A stretch of DNA of 64,000 nt from Phytophthora hibernalis (lineage: Eukaryota; Oomycota; Peronosporomycetes; Peronosporales; Peronosporaceae). The DNA lies in the NCBI GenBank assembly GCA_012656075.1, contig JAAKBF010000014.1, positions 496,001 through 560,000 of the forward strand. The letters run 5' to 3'. The notes beneath the pieces were generated by a model. The model worked only from the letters and a program-made list of their open reading frames with translations. It was not told the DNA's origin and did no database searches. A program made the translations under genes and the position numbers. Positions 55,154 to 64,000 of the stretch are shown in pieces; position 1 is the stretch's first letter; every line of letters begins with the position of its first letter.

Positions 55154-55290
55154 ACTGCCTCCGCCTCGACGCAAGCTTCCACCAGTTGTGCGCGTCGTGG
55201 AGTTCTCATCTTCGCATCATGGCTCATCCGTCACGTATTCTCGACGACGCCACAGCCGCCGCTCTTCGTGCCATCACTCCGGGCGACGAG

Positions 55291-55372
55291 GTAGGCTGCC
55301 CTATCTTCATCTCATCGACATCCTGCACTCCTTCTAACTCTTCATTCCATCTTCCTTCAATACCACAGGCAG
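55291..55372 (+). other. Probable intron 1 of the Ser/Pro-rich gene (82 bp)
   Basis: GTAGGC...ACAGGCAG with a pyrimidine-rich 3' part. The choice of the second AG as acceptor restores the frame only if the 13-bp duplication downstream is discounted. Confidence 0.5.
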
Positions 55373-56393
55373 CCTGCTGATGCTCCCGCCGACGTTCCCG
55401 GCCGACGTTCCCGGCCCTGCCGAGTCTTCGATGCCGACTCCACGACGTCCCGATGGTCCTCCGCCGGCTGATGATGGTGCAGCCGAAGGTTCACCGCTTC
55501 GCACGCCTCCGTCATCTCCAGAAGCTTCGCCTGTCCTGGCATACCTGCTTCGCGGTACTCCCGCGGCGGTCTCCGGGCCCTTGGGCGCCCGAGATGTCTC
55601 GGTCGGGTGTCAGACCGACACCTCCGGCGTCACTCCCACTCCCGTTGCTTCGACCGAGCCTTCGGTCTCTGCTCTGGTCGAGCAGCGTCTCCTCCAATTG
55701 GGCCAGCTCGTGTTTGGTGTGGCCCGTCAGCGTCCTCGGCGAGTCGATTCGTCGCTCGACAGCCGGATGGAGCAAGCCACAGACCTCGGTGACTTTCTGA
55801 ATGCCGCTGTGGCTCCCGCCCAACTTCCGCCGGGTGAGGCTGAGCTCGTCGTCGACCTTCGTAACGAGGTGGGGAGCTCAAGGCTCGGCTCGCTGACACC
55901 GAGGACCGTCTCCAGGTAGAAACGCGAGAACGCGAGCAGTTCGAGCGCTTCAGCACCCAAGCTGCCAGCGATGAGAGTCGTACTCGTGACTCTCTGGATA
56001 GCCTTCGTCAGTCTTACATCGCTCTCAAGGACGAGCATGAACAGGCGGCCGCGCACCTGCGTCAGGCCAACGCTGCCATCGCCGACCACGACCGCATCGT
56101 GGGGCTCTGGGCTGCTCGCGCGATCACGGCCGAGGCTTCGGTGACGTCGACGCAACGTCTCCTCCACCAGGACCGTGAGCGTTTCAAGGCTGGCTTGGTG
56201 ATCTATACTGAGCAGGTGGCCAAGCATCGGGCTGCTCTCGAAGCTTCTGACCAAGTCTCGGTCGGTGCCGTTTCTCCACAAGTCCAAGTCCTTGAAGCTC
56301 AGGTCGCGAGCTTGAAGCGGGCCAACTCTATTCTTCGTCGCCACGCCGCTCTCTACGAACTCGATGTTGACACGTTGTTGCTTGCTTCTGCAG

Positions 56394-56445
56394 GTAAGCT
56401 GGGCTCTTCTCCTCTTCTTTCTAAGCTCTTCTTTCCCTCGTTCAG
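56394..56445 (+). other. Intron 2 of the Ser/Pro-rich gene (52 bp)
   Basis: GTAAGCTGGGC...CGTTCAG; splicing joins LLLASA to GITADDIDWE in frame. Confidence 0.75.
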
Positions 56446-56959
56446 GTATCACGGCGGACGACATCGACTGGGAGTTGCTCGGACTCTCTCCTCCGAGCAT
56501 CACATCGAAGCGCCGTCGAAGTGCGTCGTCGGAGAGCTCGGAGGACAGTGACCAAGAGCCTAAGGCCTCGGACCCGGTGCCGAAACCTTCCGTGCAGGCA
56601 GCTTCGGCTGCGGGTGATGCCTCCGAGGATTCGGACGACCTGCCGCTCATTCCGTCGGTATCCCAGCGTCGAAGGAATCGGCGCAAGCGTCTCCGGCAGC
56701 AAGCATCCCAAGCTCTGCCGCCGCAGGCGACGCCGACGCATCCTCCACACGTTCCATCGGGGCCGCCAAAGTCGACCCTTCCGGCTAGCAAGCGGTTGGG
56801 TCGTTTTTCTAAGAGTTTGGGTGCCCCAGCTTGCGGACACGCGCCCAAGCCTTCGGTCAGTACTCCATCACCTCCCAGGTGTCTGGGCTTCCTGCGGGAT
56901 CGCCACCGAGCTCCTCGGTCAGTTCGTCGCCGGAGTCGCCTACGCCATCGCCTCCTGCA

Positions 56960-57127
56960 GGGTCTCCACCGAGTCCTCCGCCTGGGTCTCCACCAAGTCC
57001 TCCGCCTGGATCTCCACCGAGTCCTCCGCCTGGATCTCCACCGAGTCCTCCGCCTGGATCTCCACCGAGTCCTCCGCCTGGATCTCCACCGAGTCCTCCG
57101 CCTGGATCTCCACCGAGTCCTCCGCCT
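56960..57127 (+). repeat. Seven 24-bp tandem coding repeats
   Basis: Unit GGATCTCCACCGAGTCCTCC plus GCCT, encoding GSPPSPPP; a partial eighth unit follows. Nearly identical units indicate recent expansion. Confidence 0.9.
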
Positions 57128-58984
57128 GGATCTCCACCGGCCTCCGGACCCTCGGTGCCTTCGACCCCGGCCGAAGTCATTGACTTGTCGGGTGATGAGG
57201 TAGATACCGATCCTGGGACGGACGCGATCCTCGCTTATGGATCGTTTTCCTCAGCTGTCACCTCGCCGACTCGTCGTGATGGTCGGCCCACCCGCGGCGT
57301 ATCGGTATTAGCTGCTTTGCGATCCCAGAGGGAACTGGGGACCTTGGAGGCATCCGATGACTTCATCATCGGCTCCCCGTCATCGTCCGAGTCCTCTCTG
57401 ACCTCGGGGTCACCTATTGCTCCAGCTCCGCCCAAAACTTCGGCGACCCCGGCGTCACCAGTGTCGTCGCAGACGGCCTCGGTCGTGACTCCGCTGACTT
57501 CGTCGGTCTCGACTCCGCTTACTCCGGCTCCACCGAGCGCGCCGGCTGTTCCTGTACCGCAGCCGGTCTCCGCGTCTCCACCGTCGTCGGGTGGAGTACC
57601 GACCACCTCCTCGGTCACGACACCCGTGACCTCGGTGGCGGTGCCTACTCCAGTTCCTGCTATCGTAGTGCCATCAACTCCTGCTGGCTCGATTGCATGG
57701 CCTACCGATGGTTCAACTTCCCCAGCGACTGCCCCCAGAGGGCATACACCGAGGTCTCGGTCGGGTCTCCGACGGTCGCATACCCAAGTGACGGCTACGC
57801 TTTCCACGGTTCCTGGAACCGACCCAAGTACGTTCGCGCCGGTAGTGCCTGCTGCGCCCGGGACACCGTCACAGCGCCTCGCCCTGATGGCTGGTCCGTA
57901 CCTGCTACCTGGATTCACTGCTCTGGGTGCACAAGAGGCTTGGTGTCAAATCCACAACAGCAGCCTGACTCCACCCATTGCTCGCGGTGTTGAGTCCCCG
58001 TGATCGGTGGCTGGCATCCAAGCCATGGCAGATTGGGTTTATCCTAATCACCCGTGGCAGCAAGTGCGTTCGAAGTTGCCAGAGAACCCGTGCTGCTTCG
58101 CCATTGATCATCACCCTCCGGGCTCAAAATTTCGACGCGTGCCACGGGATTAGCTCGGTTCGTCAAGATGTGGCGTCAATTCCAGGGCGTGTCCACCGAC
58201 CGAACCGAGAAAGCAGACCTCGGTCTGGTCTTATGGGAACGGCGCCACTGGGACCAAGTCTCGGCTGTTGAAGCTTTCCTCCGGAGCATGACCCCTCGGT
58301 CACCTCATTACGAGCGGCATGGGCAGAGTACAACAAGGCTCGGAACCTCCGAGCGGATCGGTTGCGTCAGCAGATGGTGTACCGCTGTTGGGAGTGGTGC
58401 GTCGAGCGTGCTGGCAAACCTCGTGAAGCTCCGACCGAGTTCTTGTTGGAACCCAGTTACCTCCAATACTCGTTCGAGGTGATTGAGTGGGCCCCGACGT
58501 CCGAGGATCGGATCGGCGAGCTCGCGCTCGTCAACTATGGCGGAACTGTTGGGTGGACGCGCCCTCCAGTCACCCCTTCAACACTACTTCCGCGCCGTGC
58601 AATCCTCCAATGCCGCTATTCGTGTCTCGTGGCATGACCGAGGCGGAGGTGGTTTCGGGCATTATGGTGGACTCGTCCTTGCCTCCAAGTTCGATCGTGG
58701 CTCCGTGGGTTCCTCAGGCTTCGGTTGCTATTCCCCCAGGACCAACGGATGATGAAGGTAAGGATGAAGGCCAAGCCGAGGACTCCGCTGCCCCTGCTGC
58801 TACTCCAACATCCTCCGGCGGGTCTGTGCCTGGCCAGACGTCGAACCTGGACGTGTTGGCTGATTTAGCTTCCTCCACCGACATCTAAACCTCGGTCTTG
58901 CGCTGTTGTGCTTCGTCGTTCATCCCTCTTGCTAATCTCACGTTGTCCGAGCGCCGTGGTTCGTTACCGTTCCACTTAATCCAA

Positions 58985-59728
58985 ATCCATTTCGAGTTCG
59001 TTCACATCATATACACATATGCAGTTTAATGCGGTAGTCATCTTGATATTAGCGATGGCAGTTGTTGCAGCAGCACTGGTAGATGGCCAAGTCGTAGATG
59101 AGTCAGCACCAGCATTTGGAGGGTTTGAAAGAAGACGCTTTGCAAAACCATCATTTGCAACCGACGCTGAAGCAGAAATAGTACCGGCGACGAAGGAGGT
59201 CGAGATTGCCGTGTTATTCGAATACCCATCTCCAGCATTAACAGCTGTAGCGCTGTACTTGGTTGATTGAGCAGCATCCGGGTATAGAAACGGTTCAGCC
59301 CCATGCTTCTCGACATACTGAGGACTGTACCCGGTATGAGCGCGGATATTGTTCCAGAACAGCTTGTAGTCTGCCATCGAGACAATGATTTTACCATTGA
59401 GTTCAAGCGACATCGAATCGATGACGTTAAAGTTGCCACACTTGGGAGCAACACAAAATCGGTTGGCTGCATACTGTACATTTGTAGCGTGCGTATTCTT
59501 CATCGATACCTTGTATGGTAGCATGATGTACGCATCACGAAGGCAGGCGAATCCCTCGCTTCCGTTTAGCTGAGCCGTAGCATCAATAGTAATAACGCCA
59601 TTTTGGTACGAGCCTTGATTAAGATCGATTACAAACGGCACACGCTTGCCAGAGGAGCCTTTAATCTCCGGATCGCTCTTGAGAGAGCTCTGGTACAAAT
59701 ACTGGTCGGATAGTTGAGTTTCACTCAT
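58985..59728 (-). pseudogene. Major capsid protein, copy 2, C-terminal half lost
   Basis: Start at 59728 (MSETQLSDQYLYQSSLKSDP), chosen by match to copy 1; the frame is open further upstream only as antisense of the protease gene. Continues VPFVIDLNQGSYQNGVITID, CGNFNVIDSMSLELNGK and RLLSNPPNAGADSSTTWPS. Similarity to copy 1 stops around IANIKMTTALN, near 59.03 kb. After that it reads unrelated residues to a stop at the retroelement junction. About 245 of roughly 535 residues remain. No internal break within the remaining part. Confidence 0.8.
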
Positions 59729-59777
59729 TGTTGAGATTCTATATGACATGTAATATTCTTTCTCAAAATTAATTAAT

Positions 59778-60176
59778 ATGGAGCTCGTCAAGCCTATCAC
59801 ATCCGACCACGATCTTATCGAACTTGCCAAGCGTATTGGGGTACATCGCGATGATATCTTTGAATCAAGTGAGATAACGAAGCCGCTCCCAAAGAAAGGT
59901 ACATATCTGATTTTGCTACGACAAGCTAATATGGATGTAGGACACTGGACAGCCGTCAATGATGGCGAATTCTTCGATTCAATGGGCGAGGCAGCCCCAA
60001 CAAAATACGAAAACGGTAAGTACAACCCTAAACAATACCAAGGTACGTATGGCAACTATTGTGGAATATGGTGTATGCTCTGGTTATATTGCAAACAAAA
60101 AAACAAGATGAGTATATTAAATCGATTCAGAGATCTGAATTTAACTATTTTGACAGCCATTTTTGATGCTTCTTAG
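59778..60176 (+). CDS. Adenain-like cysteine protease, copy 2 (intact)
   Basis: 132 residues, MELVKPITSDHDLIELAKRI. His in MDVGHWTAVNDGEF, acidic residue in DSMGEAAPT, Gln in QYQGTYGNY and Cys in CGIWCMLWLYCK: the full His-acid-Gln-Cys set of C5/C48 proteases. It is the only virion gene besides the ATPase that is open throughout. Expected sites of action are (M/I/L)xGxG motifs in the core precursors. Divergent from the capsid gene with about 50 bases between starts, sharing one AT-rich control region. Confidence 0.85.
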   Translation: MELVKPITSDHDLIELAKRIGVHRDDIFESSEITKPLPKKGTYLILLRQANMDVGHWTAVNDGEFFDSMGEAAPTKYENGKYNPKQYQGTYGNYCGIWCMLWLYCKQKNKMSILNRFRDLNLTILTAIFDAS

Positions 60177-60545
60177 ATCTGGAATGGACAGCTTCGTTTG
60201 ATAACGTATATTTTCCACCACATTCACAGTGGTGCTTCTCATTTTCTTTGCGTTAAGGGCTTCTCTGTTAGCTTCTCGATATGCTTTCTTATACTGTCTA
60301 TTATAGAGCTTAGTGATTCTGAATGGATTATACTTATTGACACAGTTTATTTTATTAATCCATAATTGTTCATAGGCTTCAAGGTGAGTACGATCTTCCA
60401 CTTCGTAGCTTTTGATCAGGACCAGTTTAAACTTATGAATATCATGTTGTTGAAAGTAAGTTTAGATTGCCATACCCCGATGCTTATCACTTAGCCATTC
60501 GCGGTAATGTTTTATATGCATCTGCCATCTCTTACGGGGTTCATT
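60145..60545 (-). pseudogene. GIY-YIG endonuclease, C-terminal part
   Basis: Minus-strand frames read RKRWQMHIKHYREWLSDKHR, FKLVLIKSYEVEDRTHLEAY, then EQLWINKINCVNKYNPF and a terminal zinc-finger-like CECGGKYTLSNEAVHSRSKK with HQ. This matches the body of viral GIY-YIG nucleases (Arg/Lys helix, Glu of EAY, INKxNCVN). The GIY...YIG strands themselves are missing: upstream sequence is the core-precursor remnant on the other strand. One frame change near 60.45 kb and one near 60.21 kb. It overlaps the protease 3' end antisense by about 30 bases. Confidence 0.6.
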
Positions 60546-60698
60546 AAAAACGTAGAACCAACGTATCGTCGTTATGGAGTAGGAGTAGCCACGAAGGGTA
60601 AGAAATTTGCTAAGGGTTCGAAAGAAGCTAAGGATCACATGGCTAAGATTCAAGCTATGAGGAAGAAGCCTATGATAGCTGGATCATTTCGATTATGA
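60546..60698 (+). pseudogene. Core precursor (pVI/pX-like), copy 2, C-terminal remnant
   Basis: PTYRRYGVGVATKGKKFAKG ... KIQAMRKKPMIAGSFRL matches the last 45 residues of the copy 1 protein (RRRYGVGVPVKKARPIKFTK ... NAGGSFRL). The N-terminal four fifths are gone, replaced by the GIY-YIG gene. It keeps the expected position between protease and minor capsid. Confidence 0.7.
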
Positions 60699-60732
60699 GC
60701 TTTTGATTAAAAAAGTAGTATTAGCCAACTTA

Positions 60733-61603
60733 TTATTTTGGTCTCAGCAAGAGCATGATTGAGACGGAAGTGTCGCGGAACTTGACCTTCTGATCATTCT
60801 GATTATAGATACTGATCGTGATTGAGGTACGCGTGCCATTGAGACAGTTCATCCAAGCATACTGACTCGGTTTGTATGAAATTAGCTGACCTACCTGAGC
60901 ATCACCTCGATCGAATGCACTCAGAATATCGCCAGATGCAACGTAGTCATTTTTGATCAGATCACAGCGAACGATGTATGAGCTGGTAGGGTGAATCTGA
61001 GGAATGATATTCGAGAGCTGAACACTTGCAACCGTCGCAGAGGTTAAAGGATACGTACCAGCAGTAAGTCCTACTACCTTCCCAAAAAACGTTATCAATG
61101 ATTAGTCGAGGAACACGAATAGTAGTCGGCAAACCAGTACCTCCAGAGGAGTACAATCCTGAAGCAGGTCTTACCTAAGTACCACCTGTAGTAGGTAGAG
61201 ACGTTGGTGTAGGGCTGAAATCAGATTGACCAGCATAATACACGCTATTCTCTGATAATTGGATATAGAAGACATTTTCCCCAGATGGATTGATCAAATA
61301 CGCTCCAGCATTAACGAGAGCCATCTGAATGCTCCGACTAATATCAGCGTATGTATAAATTCCATCAGGGAGTGTTTTACTGATTGTCGATGTTGTTCCG
61401 GCAGTAGGAACTTCGATTTTCAAGCTATTGTTCCAGAACTGAGCAGCATCGATATTGTATTCGGAGTTGTACATCGTGATGGATTGAACAGCACAAGCTA
61501 CATCACGAAAGTCAGCAGCCGAACCAGGAAAAGAATACTTCCAAGACGAATTGTATCCATCTTGAACGAGATTGGTAGAGTCAAGTTTCAGAAAGCTTGC
61601 CAT
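60733..61603 (-). pseudogene. Minor capsid (penton-type) protein, copy 2
   Basis: MASFLKLDSTNLVQDGYNSS at 61603, AGTTSTISKTLPDGIYTYAD, then a TAG at 61175-61177 where copy 1 has Trp (TGG). The frame continues GLYSSGGTGLPTTIRVPRLI, changes near 61.09 kb and ends DQKVKFRDTSVSIMLLLRPK. About 285 residues. Better preserved in its N-terminal half than copy 1, so the two together show the original layout. Confidence 0.72.
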
Positions 61604-61651
61604 ATCGATTAGTATATGATTCTAACCATATTTCTGATCGATAAATTGAAA

Positions 61652-62335
61652 TTAGTCTTCAATCGTGATTGGTCTGTCAAAATTGTATCTGATTTGACCT
61701 TTGACAGAATCTATGAACAACATTTGTCCTTTGCGCTCAGTGGCTTTATTATAGTAATAGACGATTGATCGATCATCAACGCCCTTGATGTTGAAATCAC
61801 GTACAACCATCTGAAGATCACGCTTCGAATTAGCCTTTAGGATCGCTACATACTCCGAATTCAATCGAATCATCTTATCAGTAGCAAAGTAGCTGTGGCT
61901 TAGGAATATGGTACTCAATTTGAAGTGTCGGCCCCTGGTGTAGTAATGTGAGAAGATATTCTTTTGAAGTAGCTTATCGTTGCTGTAGTCACCAATGATG
62001 ACAAGCTCAGGCTTGTTAGAACTGATTGGAGTATGTCGCACTTGATCAACGCTTGGTGGGGTATCGGGGTCAGCGAAGGTAATGAAGTCTTCCAACTTAT
62101 CGCGCAAATATTCGTACAGTTCTTGGTGCGGATTACGAGCAATAATCGTTAGATGAGCAAATACGTGATGGGAATGCTTGAGAATAAGCATGCATAAAAT
62201 GTTCTTCCCACTGAACGATGGACCAAGGACCACAATTCTAAATAACTTTTTAATGTCAAGTGCTGGGATATCACCCATAGCGGCTGACTTGTATGTTTTC
62301 GGTAGCGAACCATCGTAGTTTGGAATAGCGCTCAT
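61652..62335 (-). CDS. Genome-packaging ATPase (FtsK/HerA, A32-like), copy 2 (intact)
   Basis: 227 residues, MSAIPNYDGSLPKTYKSAAM. Walker A VVLGPSFSGKNILC; Walker B region PELVIIGDYSNDKL, where copy 1 has IIDDY, so one acidic residue of Walker B is changed to Gly and activity may be affected although the frame is open. STIFLSHSYFATDKMIRLNS follows. It starts 36 bases from the fibre gene on the other strand, with CTATATAG between them. Confidence 0.87.
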   Translation of the reverse strand: MSAIPNYDGSLPKTYKSAAMGDIPALDIKKLFRIVVLGPSFSGKNILCMLILKHSHHVFAHLTIIARNPHQELYEYLRDKLEDFITFADPDTPPSVDQVRHTPISSNKPELVIIGDYSNDKLLQKNIFSHYYTRGRHFKLSTIFLSHSYFATDKMIRLNSEYVAILKANSKRDLQMVVRDFNIKGVDDRSIVYYYNKATERKGQMLFIDSVKGQIRYNFDRPITIED

Positions 62336-62352
62336 GACTAAAATCGTTTGAT

Positions 62353-62360
62353 CTATATAG
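62353..62360. promoter_or_regulatory. CTATATAG signal between ATPase and fibre, copy 2
   Basis: Palindromic; 10 bases before the fibre ATG (62371) and 17 before the ATPase ATG (62335) on the other strand. Conserved in position with 41862-41869. Confidence 0.6.
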
Positions 62361-62370
62361 GATTAAACAA

Positions 62371-63879
62371 AATGAGTTCTGGTTTTTCATATCCACAACC
62401 AACTTTCCAATCATCAATCTATAACCCCGCGTTCTATCTGACATTGGACACCAGTGGTTATCTAACCTTTGATTACGCGCAAACTCTGTATTTGAGTAAG
62501 GATGATTACAGGATGAGCTACCTTAGCGGAGTAGTGCCAGGAACGGCATCGATAGGATCTGCTCTTGTTCTGGGTGCTTCACGTAATATCTCCGGCATTT
62601 CATCGCTAAGTGCCCCTAACATTACTGGTACGCTACAAACAGCTTCTCAACCGAATATCACTTCGGTTGGAAATTTAACGTTCAGTGGATCATCGCGCTC
62701 GATATCGATAACAGGCGCTTCAAGCTACATCGATTGTCGAGAATATCGCCAGAACGGGAATACGTACGATCTTAGTCTCCTACAATACATATCCGGAGTT
62801 AGTTTTGGCAGTGCTACAGCCAATAAAGTTTTATTATGCGACTCGAGTTTAAATATCGCAAATATTAATATGGTATCGGCCAGTACAATTAGTTGCACGA
62901 ACTTACGACAGGGTTCGACGTATTACGATCTCTCTGGCTTCCTAACATCTATTCCGAGCTCGCTGACATTATCAAGTCTATATACGACAGGAAACATCGA
63001 TTGCGGTGGGTTCATCAATGGGTTCTTAGCATATGGCAACCAATCAAAATTACGACAATAGGATCGCTGACAGAGCTCGGTATCAACTCTACAGCAACGA
63101 ATGAATATATGTCAATCAAAGGGTCAGGGTATAGCTACTTAGATGGGAGTTATACCAGAATGATGACCCTATCTGGATCGAATATAACGCCAGTTCAATT
63201 TCAAATCGAAGTGAGCAACGGATCGAGTGGTACAAGTACCAACGCGACCTGGTTCGGTAATTACACTAATAATGATCTTCGATTTGGTATCAATAACTCG
63301 ACGTCAATGATTTTAACTACGACAGGGCGCTTAGGACTTGGAACTACAACACCAAGCGCTCCTCTGCATATATCAGGTAGCAACAGTTTTGTTTTTGGTT
63401 CCGGTGGTTTAACCGTTTATAGACTCCGAACGGACTCTGGCGCGACAGAGTCGGCTCTTGGACCGATCACATACAGTGTCACCGGTATATTCGGAGGATA
63501 TATCGCTTGTACAGCCATGGCGATGACGAGCGACCGCCGATTGAAGAAGAACATCTAGATTGCGCCACTCGATCGAATCAAGCGTCTCTACGATACCTGT
63601 GATGTAGTTTTGTATGACTGGATCGAATCGGAGAATCGCCCTGGTCAAGAGGTAGGCCTCATCGCTCAAGACCTCGTCTCAGCTCACCTAACCGATTTAA
63701 TCAGTATATTTTATAGGGATGATATCGAAGAAGGGGAAGATCCAACGCTTGAACCTGATAAGCAACAGCTAAACATTGATTACAGTCGGATTGCTGCATA
63801 CAACATGAAAATGATTCAGCTTATGTTGTCTGAGATTGAAGATCTGAAAAATGGTTTGGCTAATATAGAGCAATCATGA
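62371..63879 (+). pseudogene. Fibre/receptor-binding protein with S74-type chaperone, copy 2
   Basis: About 500 residues. MSSGFSYPQPTFQSSIYNPA head, probably the capsid-attachment part conserved with copy 1; then Ser-rich beta repeats (SGISSLSAPNITGTLQTASQ). A frame change near 63.05 kb is followed by a head domain (FGINNSTSMILTTTGRLGLG, then TTTPSAPLHISGSNSFVFG). The S74 motif is MTSDRRLKKNI (63.53-63.55 kb), directly followed by an in-frame TAG at 63556. The chaperone helices continue VGLIAQDLVSAHLTDLISIF and YNMKMIQLMLSEIEDLKNGL. Phage tail spikes use this module to trimerise and then release themselves. The stop would remove the chaperone. Confidence 0.82.
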
Positions 63880-64000
63880 GGATTGAGCGCTGGGAGTTAA
63901 GTCCATTAAGTTCCAAGAAGTATCGAGTATGGGTACGCATTGATACTGGAAAGCTACGAAAAATTGATTTTGGTGATAGTAGATACCAACAATTTCGGGA
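63876..64000 (+). CDS. Small viral protein (DUF5754-like), partial at window end
   Basis: The start overlaps the fibre stop as ATGA. Reads MRIERWELSPLSSKKYRVWV, then RKIDFGDSRYQQFR to the edge. The KxIDFGDxxYxQ(F/Y) pattern is typical of a short protein widespread in large and small eukaryotic DNA viruses. The function is unknown. No equivalent was found beside the copy 1 fibre. Confidence 0.5.
   Translation, partial: MRIERWELSPLSSKKYRVWVRIDTGKLRKIDFGDSRYQQFR

Larger units (their letters stand above)
55219..58888 (+). pseudogene. Ser/Pro-rich retroelement-associated protein, right copy
   Basis: First exon MAHPSRILDDATAAALRAIT (55219-55290), probable intron 55291-55372 (GTAGGC..GGCAG), then VPGPAESSMPTPRRPDGPPP. 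A 13-bp tandem duplication (CCGACGTTCCCGG twice, about 55.385-55.41 kb) throws exon 2 out of frame. Further on: coiled coil (EAQVASLKRANSILRRH), intron 56394-56445 (GTAAGC..TTCAG), acidic/basic tract, seven SPPSPPPG repeats and a long Thr/Pro/Val-rich part to 58.0 kb. The conserved C-terminal domain (YPNHPWQQVRSKLPENP, MVYRCWEWCVERAGKPRE) lies in shifting frames and ends DVLADLASSTDI. Homologous to the left copy. It could be a Gag-like or accessory protein; unknown. Confidence 0.65.
58985..64000. mobile_element. Endogenous Polinton/adintovirus-like element, copy 2 (inverted, partial)
   Basis: Inverted order of the copy 1 structural cassette: capsid (-, truncated), protease (+), core-precursor remnant (+), minor capsid (-), ATPase (-), fibre (+), then a new small gene running off the window. 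Proteins are clearly homologous to copy 1 but distinct enough to be a separate integration rather than a recent duplication. The left boundary cuts the capsid gene near 58.99 kb beside retroelement sequence. Confidence 0.85.

Noticed and set aside
55727..56848. 373-residue minus-strand frame in the Ser/Pro-rich gene
   Set aside because: Shadow of the plus-strand coding sequence, which has introns and the family C-terminus.
56960..57140. Regular 24-bp repeats as a possible CRISPR array
   Set aside because: No spacers; units are contiguous, in frame, and code for a Pro/Ser repeat in a eukaryotic gene.
59729..60055. N-terminal extension of the copy 2 capsid frame
   Set aside because: Antisense of the protease gene; copy 1 and the shared MSETQL start show the true beginning.

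Overview
The window reads as a repeat-rich piece of an oomycete genome, most likely Phytophthora or a close relative. Three things suggest this. The host genes are GC-rich and nearly intron-free, one with an oomycete-style initiator. The transposons include oomycete-style Ty3/gypsy chromoviruses with a second RNase H and an oomycete DDE transposase family. Where introns occur they are 50-85 bp GT..AG. Species cannot be decided by reading alone.

Layout. 1-3.8 kb is a decayed Ty3/gypsy fragment on the minus strand, cut by the window edge. 3.8-6.4 kb holds only a weak gene relic. 6.4-12.7 kb is the single ordinary gene island: a secreted mucin-like membrane protein (+), a nucleolar NUG1/GNL3-type GTPase (-), and a DH-PH Rho exchange factor (+). 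12.7-16.05 kb is a PIF/Harbinger DNA transposon with 33-bp terminal inverted repeats and a nested MITE. 16.5-27.1 kb holds a Ser-rich retroelement-associated ORF (+), a convergent chromovirus pol (-) and an 846-bp LTR. 28.1 kb carries six consecutive hairpins, followed by a hAT transposon (28.3-30.9 kb).

31.84-47.3 kb is the main find. It is an endogenous virus-like element of the Polinton/adintovirus type with protein-primed DNA polymerase B, packaging ATPase, major and minor capsid proteins, adenain-like protease, core-protein precursors and a phage-like fibre with an S74-type self-processing chaperone. A second, inverted, partial copy of the same family lies at 58.98-64 kb and runs off the window. 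Between them are a DDE transposase gene (48-50 kb) split by an LTR retrotransposon (50.06-54.3 kb, with LTR, PBS, gag and protease), a second 847-bp LTR inverted relative to the one at 26-27 kb, and another Ser-rich ORF (55.2-58.9 kb).

Most viral genes in both copies carry frameshifts or stops, so both look like fossils. Comparing the two copies gives an internal reference for which breaks are recent. The conserved gene pairs, a shared CTATATAG signal before structural genes, and (L/M)xGxG sites in the presumed core precursors together suggest a formerly working virion-forming system. No rRNA, convincing tRNA, CRISPR array or intact transposon was seen.
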